From: Alphaproteobacteria bacterium
GTDB taxonomy: Bacteria > Pseudomonadota > Alphaproteobacteria > Rhizobiales > Beijerinckiaceae
NCBI GenBank assembly: GCA_009920595.1
Contig: RFZR01000045.1
Location: 1 to 10,019, forward strand
Direction of reading: 5' to 3'
Length of the DNA stretch: 10,019 nt
In this document: positions 5,963-10,019 of the stretch, one piece after another
Layout: the number at the start of each line of letters is the position of its first letter
Position numbering within the stretch: the stretch's first letter is position 1
Program-made: the position numbers and the translations under genes
The notes under the pieces: generated by a model
The model's input: only the letters and a program-made list of their open reading frames with translations
What the model was told of the DNA's origin: nothing
The model's database searches: none

Positions 5963-6991
5963 ATGCATGACAAGATTTTTCCGCTGCTCATTCTGCGCGG
6001 CGAAGGTCTTGAGGGTTACGCGGAGAGTGTGGTCGACCCCCTTCCCGATTATCTCGAAGAGACGATTGCGGGTGGCATGGAACTTTTGCGTGAAGTCTAT
6101 CTCCCTCAAATTCTGGGAAAGAGATTTACGCATCCGAACGCGCTTGATCCCATCCTCTCGCCGTGGCGCGGTCATTACATGACCAAAGCGGTGGTGGAGA
6201 TGGCCTTTTATGATCTCTTTGCCAAAGCACGAAACGAGTCTTTAAAAGTCTTTCTTGGTGGCGAAGGTGATCATGTCGATGTCGGTGTTTCACTCGGCAT
6301 CATGTCGATTGATGAAACGCTCGCAAAAACTCAAGAACATCTTGATCAAGGGTATAGGCGCATCAAACTTAAGATCATGCCACGCCATGATGTAAAACTT
6401 CTTGAAGCGATCCGCGCGCGTTTTCCCGATTGCCCTTTAAGCGTTGATGCGAACAGCGCCTATTCTCTTGCTGATATGAAGATTATGCGGGCGCTTGATT
6501 GTTTCCGCTTGGATTATATCGAACAACCACTCGCGCATGATGATATTCATGATCATGCAACGCTGCAAAAAGAAATCATCACGCCGATCTGTTTGGACGA
6601 AAGCATTCGTACCACGGCGCATGCACGCAAAGCCCTGCAAACAGACGCGACGCGCGTGATCAATATCAAAGTGGGGCGCGTGGGTGGTTTTGGTGAAGCG
6701 CGCCGCATTCATGATCTCGCGGAAGCCTTTTCGGTTCCCGTCTGGTGCGGCGGCATGCTCGAGTCGGGCATTGGCCGCGCACATAATATTCATCTTTCAA
6801 CCTTGCGCAATTTCAAAAAGCCTGGCGACACATCAAGCGCAAGCCGCTATTTCCCGCGTGATATTATTCATGAAAAACTTGAAACGAAAAATGGACAAAT
6901 GCCTGTGCCACAGGGCTCCGGCATCGGCGTGACACTCGATTGGGATTTTCTCGAGACGGTCACTCTCTCCAAAGAAAATTTCAAAGCGTGA
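5963..6991 (+). CDS. N-succinylamino-acid racemase / o-succinylbenzoate synthase homologue, 5' end disrupted
   Basis: This is an enolase-superfamily TIM-barrel protein of the muconate-lactonising subgroup. Numbered from ATG 5963 (342 residues), the catalytic set is intact: Lys135 and Lys137 (RIKLKI), metal ligands Asp162 (SVDANSAY), Glu187 (YIEQPL) and Asp212 (CLDES), and the second base Lys236 (NIKVGRVGG). WCGGMLESGIGRAHNIHLST (261-280) closes the barrel. It strongly recalls N-succinylamino-acid racemases such as that of Deinococcus, and no menaquinone genes are near, so racemase is favoured over OSBS. The frame stays open back to a TGA at 5915, and codons 5921-5962 encode GLPLLKPFTISTGT, a conserved N-terminal segment with no ATG, GTG or TTG start. 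The proper RBS and ATG (5898) are in another frame. The ATG 5963 product would lack the first strand and the 20s specificity loop, so function is doubtful unless CTG 5924 is used. The stop overlaps the next gene (TGATG). Confidence 0.85.
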   Translation: MHDKIFPLLILRGEGLEGYAESVVDPLPDYLEETIAGGMELLREVYLPQILGKRFTHPNALDPILSPWRGHYMTKAVVEMAFYDLFAKARNESLKVFLGGEGDHVDVGVSLGIMSIDETLAKTQEHLDQGYRRIKLKIMPRHDVKLLEAIRARFPDCPLSVDANSAYSLADMKIMRALDCFRLDYIEQPLAHDDIHDHATLQKEIITPICLDESIRTTAHARKALQTDATRVINIKVGRVGGFGEARRIHDLAEAFSVPVWCGGMLESGIGRAHNIHLSTLRNFKKPGDTSSASRYFPRDIIHEKLETKNGQMPVPQGSGIGVTLDWDFLETVTLSKENFKA

Positions 6992-7569
6992 TGATCTCAG
7001 ATCAAACAAAACGCTCTTTCAAACGCCTTGGCCTCGCCTGCGTTCTTATCATTGGATTGCCTGCAAGCGGCGCAATCGGATGGGCCGCCTATCTGCGCTT
7101 GAGCGGCAATGTGCATCAAGTGGGAATGAGCGAGGTCTATCGCTCCGCACAGCTGTCCTCAAAAGGTCTTGAGGCAGTGATCAAAGATCATGCGGTCAAA
7201 ACCGTGATTAATCTTCGAGGATCGCAACAAAATTCAGAATGGTATGATGCAGAACGCGCAACAGCTGCAAAACTGGGCGTGACGCATATTGATCTGCCGC
7301 TCTCGGCAAATGAAGAGCCTGATGATGCAAAGCTCGATCATCTCATCACAACCATGAGAGATGCACAAAAACCTCTACTCATTCATTGCGAAGGCGGTGC
7401 GGATCGTTCAGGCCTTGCGGCCGCGCTTTATCGTCACGCGATTGAAGGCGAGACATATGAAAAGGCCGCAGAGGAACTCTCGTTCCGCTACGGCCATTTT
7501 CCGTGGCTCACAAGCCGCACGGGCGCGATGGACCGCGCTTTCGCGCGTCGCGCCAGCGTAACACCTTGA
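6991..7569 (+). CDS. Membrane-anchored dual-specificity / tyrosine phosphatase-like protein
   Basis: A 192-residue protein starting at the ATG that overlaps the previous stop (TGATG at 6989-6993). An in-frame ATG at 6940 exists but would overlap the racemase by 17 codons and has no support. Residues 1-12 are basic, and 13-35 form one hydrophobic helix (signal anchor or signal peptide). The rest is a small DSP-type domain: VYRSAQLS (49-56), VINLRGSQ (72-79), and the P-loop IHCEGGADRSG (131-141), with nucleophile Cys133 and phosphate-binding Arg139 in the CX5R pattern. Asp101 (HIDLPL) may be the general acid. With the basic end inside, the catalytic domain would face the periplasm. The substrate is unknown: phosphoprotein, phosphoinositide-like or a phosphorylated sugar. 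There is no separate Shine-Dalgarno, so translation should be coupled to the racemase gene. The pairing of these two genes is unexplained. Confidence 0.82.
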   Translation: MISDQTKRSFKRLGLACVLIIGLPASGAIGWAAYLRLSGNVHQVGMSEVYRSAQLSSKGLEAVIKDHAVKTVINLRGSQQNSEWYDAERATAAKLGVTHIDLPLSANEEPDDAKLDHLITTMRDAQKPLLIHCEGGADRSGLAAALYRHAIEGETYEKAAEELSFRYGHFPWLTSRTGAMDRAFARRASVTP

Positions 7570-8139
7570 TCACTCAGCGTCGCTCGCAACGTTGCGACGC
7601 TTCACAAGCTGAACGGAGGCAATCGTCAACGCGATCTTCAAGGCTTCAGCAGGCAAGAACGGCAGAACGCCAACCGCGAAGGCTTTCTCCACACCGATCA
7701 GCGAGGAGAGCCACGCAAAGCCCAGACCCATGATCACGGCGTCGCCAAGAAAGATGATCACAGATGTCGTGGCGAAATTGCGATTAAACCCGCGCTCGAA
7801 AGCGAAAGAGATGAAGAGCGCGGAGACCAAAAAGCCCGCGAGATAGCCGCCTGTCGGACCCGCCATGAAAGCCAAGCCCGCACCGGTTGAAAACACCGGC
7901 AATCCAACCGCGCCTTCGATGAGATAGAGGGCGACGGTTGCGCCCGCAACACGCAAACCGGCATGGGCACCAAGCATCAACACAATGAAAGTCTGCATCG
8001 TCATCGGCACCGGCCAGAAGGGCACTTGCACCTTGGCCGAGATCGCCAAAAGAACGGAACCCAGAACCACAAGCACCGCGTCGCGGGCGAGGCTCGGGCG
8101 CGCGGCGAAGGCGCGAAGGGGGGCGAAAGCGGTTTGCAT
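7570..8139 (-). CDS. bioY: Biotin transporter BioY (ECF S-component)
   Basis: BioY is the biotin-binding membrane subunit of ECF-type vitamin importers. It works with the BioM/BioN energising module or, in some bacteria, alone. The 189 residues show five to six hydrophobic segments (about 20-36, 49-66, 67-85, 95-115, 124-146, 155-178). Family motifs are VQVPFWPVPMTMQTF (37-51), GLPVFSTGAGLAFMAGPTGGYLAGF (from 79) and the late FLPAEALKIALT (161-172). bioM and bioN are not in the window, so either they lie elsewhere or this is a solitary BioY. The ATG at 8139 has GGAG 9 bases upstream on the minus strand. I saw no TTATCTATAA-type BioR box in the 104-bp gap (8140-8243) to selO. The stop abuts the convergent phosphatase stop with no spacer. 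selO lies upstream on the same strand; whether they share a transcript is open. Confidence 0.93.
   Translation of the reverse strand: MQTAFAPLRAFAARPSLARDAVLVVLGSVLLAISAKVQVPFWPVPMTMQTFIVLMLGAHAGLRVAGATVALYLIEGAVGLPVFSTGAGLAFMAGPTGGYLAGFLVSALFISFAFERGFNRNFATTSVIIFLGDAVIMGLGFAWLSSLIGVEKAFAVGVLPFLPAEALKIALTIASVQLVKRRNVASDAE
7577..7600. terminator. Convergent-junction hairpin between phosphatase and bioY
   Basis: GCGTCGC (7577-7583) and GCGACGC (7594-7600) form a perfect 7-bp stem around TCGCAACGTT. An alternative fold uses the 14-base palindrome TCGCAAC/GTTGCGA (7584-7597). It begins 8 bases after the phosphatase stop and lies within the last codons of bioY on the opposite strand. There is no T-run on either side, so its role as a transcription end is inferred from position. 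Confidence 0.4.
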
Positions 8140-8243
8140 GAGATGAAACTCCCTCGATCGATCAAAAATCCATTAGCCAAAGCGGCTTTTTCGGCGCCTA
8201 CCTTACACAGCCACGCTTGGCCTTCAAGAGCCGTTGCCCATGG

Positions 8244-9725
8244 TCACGTTCCGCAAAAAGTCACCCTCACCCGCTCATGCGGCGCGGCGGGCGCTTCATA
8301 GGTTTCATATTCGGGATCATCGTCATAAGGACACTGCAACGCACGGGCGAGGCGATGAAAGGGTTCAAAATCATCAGAAACTTGCGCGGCTTGGATGGCC
8401 TCTTCGACGCGATGATTGCGCGGTATGCGTTTGGGGTTAGCCGCTTTGATCCGCGTTTCAATGTCAGTTTGTGAAACGCCCTCGCGCAGCAATCTCTCAC
8501 GCCACCTTGTGATCAAAGCGTCGGTCACATCATCATCGCCTAGATATTGACGAAGCGTTTGATCACTCTGAGGATCGACCGCACTTAAAAAAGCGCGAAA
8601 GGTCAAAGTGAAATCGGCCTGCTTCTGCTGCATACGCAAAAGAAGTGAAGCGACAAGATCATGATCTTCGTCTTCGCGTTTCTTGAGACCCAGCTTCGTA
8701 CGAAACGCTTCATCATAGGCTTTATGATAAAGATGCGCGAAGCCGGAAATCGCGTCGGATGCCTGTTTCACCGCTTGTTCTTCATCCGTATCAATCAAAG
8801 GCAGAAGCGCTTCAGCAAGGCGCGCGAGATTCCATTGCGCAATCGCGGCTTGGCGTCCGTAAGCATAACGCCCGAATTGATCGATGGAACTGAACACCGT
8901 CGCCGGATCATAGGCTTCCATAAAAGCGCAAGGCCCATAATCAATTGTCTCACCAGAAATCGTCATATTATCAGTGTTCATCACGCCATGCACAAAGCCG
9001 AGCGCCATCCAACGGGCAATCAAATGTGCTTGTCTTTCAATGACGCCATTCAAAAAGGCGAGTGCAGGATTATCGGACTCTTTTGCAGAGGGATCGTGCC
9101 GCTCAATCGCGAAAGTCAAAAGCGCGCGCAACGAGTCTTGATCCTCACGCGCGGCAAAAAATTGAAATGTACCCACACGAAGATGACTTGAAGCCACACG
9201 CGTAAACACCGCACCTGGTAACGGGCCTTGCTCACGCAAAACACGCTCCCCTGTCAACACCGCAGCGAGCGCGCGCGTTGTCGGCACGCCCAAAGCATGC
9301 ATCGCTTCGCTCACAATATATTCGCGCAACACAGGGCCCAAAGCGGCACGGCCATCACCGCCGCGGGAATAGGGCGTGCGGCCCGAACCCTTGAATGCGA
9401 TGTCGCGTAATTGTCCCGAACGATCTCGAACTTCACCCAAGAGAATCGCGCGGCCATCGCCAAGCTGCGGAACGAAACTCCCAAATTGATGGCCAGCATA
9501 GGCCACAGCTACCGGCGTCGCCCCTCGGGGGATCTCATTGCCGGAAAAGAGCCGTGCCAACTCCTCAGGCGAAACCCCGTCGATCGAAAGGCCAAGCTCA
9601 CGAGCCAGCGAATCATTGAACGCGATCAGGCGCGGGGCCGCCACCGGCGTTGGCGGCAGGGCGGCAAAAAACCCTTCCGGCAAGCGGGCGTAATGCGCCT
9701 CAATCTGTCCAATCGACAAGGACAT
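8244..9725 (-). CDS. selO: Protein adenylyltransferase SelO (YdiU/UPF0061)
   Basis: SelO is a pseudokinase-fold enzyme that transfers AMP from ATP to Ser/Thr/Tyr of target proteins and is linked to redox stress. The 493 residues show VAYAGHQFGSFVPQLGDGRA (74-93), DIAFKGSGRTPYSRGGDGRA (108-127) with Lys112 expected to bind ATP phosphates, VLREYIVSEAMHALG (132-146) with Glu135, ASSHLRVGTFQFF (178-190), GFVHGVMNTDN (243-253) with Asp252 and Asn253, and DYGPCAFME (262-270) with the metal-binding Asp262. These numbers agree closely with the Pseudomonas enzyme as I remember it. The protein ends FCGT: Cys491, third from the end, sits where E. coli has the redox Cys and animals have selenocysteine, and Cys266 is a possible disulfide partner. 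The ATG at 9725 has AAGGA 12 bases upstream. The gene diverges from pgi. Targets are not inferable here. Confidence 0.95.
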   Translation of the reverse strand: MSLSIGQIEAHYARLPEGFFAALPPTPVAAPRLIAFNDSLARELGLSIDGVSPEELARLFSGNEIPRGATPVAVAYAGHQFGSFVPQLGDGRAILLGEVRDRSGQLRDIAFKGSGRTPYSRGGDGRAALGPVLREYIVSEAMHALGVPTTRALAAVLTGERVLREQGPLPGAVFTRVASSHLRVGTFQFFAAREDQDSLRALLTFAIERHDPSAKESDNPALAFLNGVIERQAHLIARWMALGFVHGVMNTDNMTISGETIDYGPCAFMEAYDPATVFSSIDQFGRYAYGRQAAIAQWNLARLAEALLPLIDTDEEQAVKQASDAISGFAHLYHKAYDEAFRTKLGLKKREDEDHDLVASLLLRMQQKQADFTLTFRAFLSAVDPQSDQTLRQYLGDDDVTDALITRWRERLLREGVSQTDIETRIKAANPKRIPRNHRVEEAIQAAQVSDDFEPFHRLARALQCPYDDDPEYETYEAPAAPHERVRVTFCGT

Positions 9726-9763
9726 TGTGCTATTTGATCCTTCCCCAAGCTTAGGTTCTGAAA

Positions 9764-9799
9764 GTGATCCTGATTACCCCGAAAGATCAAGGGGATCAC
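9764..9799. repeat. Inverted repeat in the selO-pgi divergent region
   Basis: GTGATCC (9764-9770) and GGATCAC (9793-9799) are perfect 7-base inverted repeats separated by 22 bases. A competing CCCC (9777-9780) / GGGG (9791-9794) pairing overlaps the second arm. It could be an operator for the divergent genes or a leader-RNA fold. The rest of the 147-bp gap has no clear promoter that I would defend. Confidence 0.35.
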
Positions 9800-9835
9800 C
9801 CGCAACCCCGCTTTGTCTATCGGAGGGGGCAGTTT

Positions 9836-9883
9836 ATGGTCATCCCCTCTTATTGCTTCGGATGGCTTGATCATGATTCCTAA
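9836..9883 (+). CDS. Possible 15-codon leader ORF overlapping the pgi start
   Basis: GGAGGGGG at 9822-9829 is a strong Shine-Dalgarno placed 6 bases before ATG 9836. The reading frame gives MVIPSYCFGWLDHDS and stops with TAA at 9881-9883, passing over the pgi ATG (9873) in another frame. The pgi gene itself has only GGATGG 7 bases before its start. A leader peptide coupled to pgi is possible; equally the purine-rich tract could be chance. I recognise no family. Confidence 0.25.
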   Translation: MVIPSYCFGWLDHDS

Positions 9884-10019
9884 TAAAGACGCCGCACTCG
9901 CCAAGCTCCATGACCATTGGCAGACGATAAAGACGCGGCCCATCAAAGCGCTATTCGATGCCAATCCGAATCGCTTTGCAAAATTCTCACGCCATCACGA
10001 GCGAATGCTTCTCGATTTT
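9873..10019 (+). CDS. pgi: Glucose-6-phosphate isomerase Pgi, N-terminal part
   Basis: Forty-nine codons are present, open to the window edge. The product contains a short helix (DAALAKLHDHW, 6-16) and then IKALFDANPNRFAKFS (24-39) and MLLDF (45-49). This matches the N-terminus of PGI proteins, where a helix precedes the (L/A)FaaDPnRF.kfs..l..LLlDyS pattern. Pgi interconverts glucose 6-phosphate and fructose 6-phosphate in the cytosol. The ATG at 9873 gives the usual 23 to 27 residues before that motif; the frame is open further upstream, but no better start is needed. The catalytic region lies outside the window, so the call relies on a single N-terminal motif and the length of the lead-in. 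The gene diverges from selO. Confidence 0.8.
   Translation, partial: MIPNKDAALAKLHDHWQTIKTRPIKALFDANPNRFAKFSRHHERMLLDF

Noticed and set aside
6437..6793. Minus-strand open frame of 118 codons inside the racemase gene
   Set aside because: It lies opposite the catalytic motifs of the racemase, has low-complexity composition and no RBS; a shadow frame.
6940..6990. Upstream in-frame ATG giving a 209-residue phosphatase
   Set aside because: The extension overlaps the conserved C-terminus of the racemase and puts polar residues before the basic-hydrophobic signal anchor; ATG 6991 with TGATG coupling is the better start.
8140..8243. AGCC-AAAGC-GGCT followed by TTTTT as an intrinsic terminator on the plus strand
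   Set aside because: The stem is only 4 bp, and no plus-strand gene upstream would need it; the minus-strand version after selO is equally weak.
8661..9191. Plus-strand open frame of 176 codons inside selO
   Set aside because: It is antisense to the conserved core of selO, its translation has no recognisable domain, and selO accounts fully for the sequence.
9813..9840. TTGTCT-16-TATGGT as a promoter for pgi
   Set aside because: Both hexamers match only partly, the spacer is short, and the -10 would overlap the leader ORF start; not strong enough to list as a feature.

Overview
The window looks like a chromosomal segment of an alphaproteobacterium, probably Hyphomicrobiales-like, with roughly balanced base composition. 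The organism call is inference from gene order and protein style: thiO-thiS-thiG-thiE with 4-base overlaps, the alphaproteobacterial form of ThiE, and short glucose-6-phosphate isomerase and SelO sequences of that type. I see no insertion sequence, tRNA, rRNA, CRISPR array or phage gene. Coding density is very high.

Layout. (1) Bases 1-1638, plus strand: the last 18 codons of one inner-membrane permease, a complete second permease of a spermidine/putrescine-type (PotB/PotC) ABC importer, and a DUF1989 (urea-carboxylase-associated) protein. (2) Bases 1647-5682, minus strand: a TPP riboswitch followed by cytX-thiO-thiS-thiG-thiE. This operon imports hydroxymethylpyrimidine (HMP), makes the thiazole half of thiamine and joins the two halves. 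thiC is not in the operon, so the pyrimidine half appears to be salvaged. (3) Bases 5683-5897: a non-coding region holding a leader hairpin just upstream of the riboswitch and, on the other strand, a good ribosome binding site for the next gene. (4) Bases 5898-7569, plus strand: an enolase-superfamily N-succinylamino-acid racemase / o-succinylbenzoate synthase homologue whose 5' end is frameshifted, followed with a TGATG overlap by a membrane-anchored Cys-based protein phosphatase. (5) Bases 7570-9725, minus strand: selO (protein AMPylase) and, downstream on the same strand, bioY (biotin uptake). (6) Bases 9726-10019: a divergent leader region and the first 49 codons of pgi on the plus strand.

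How it fits together. Two of the systems are vitamin-precursor scavengers (CytX for HMP, BioY for biotin). The thiamine operon is feedback-controlled by its riboswitch. The convergent gene pairs have almost no space between them (8 bp at DUF1989/thiE, 0 bp at phosphatase/bioY), and at both junctions a perfect 7-bp hairpin lies inside the opposing gene's last codons.

I do not find a convincing new multi-gene system. The most rewarding points are the broken 5' end of the racemase gene (good RBS and ATG at 5898, body in another frame), a hairpin that would bury the Shine-Dalgarno of the DUF1989 gene, the leader hairpin preceding the TPP riboswitch, and a short strong-RBS leader ORF overlapping the pgi start.
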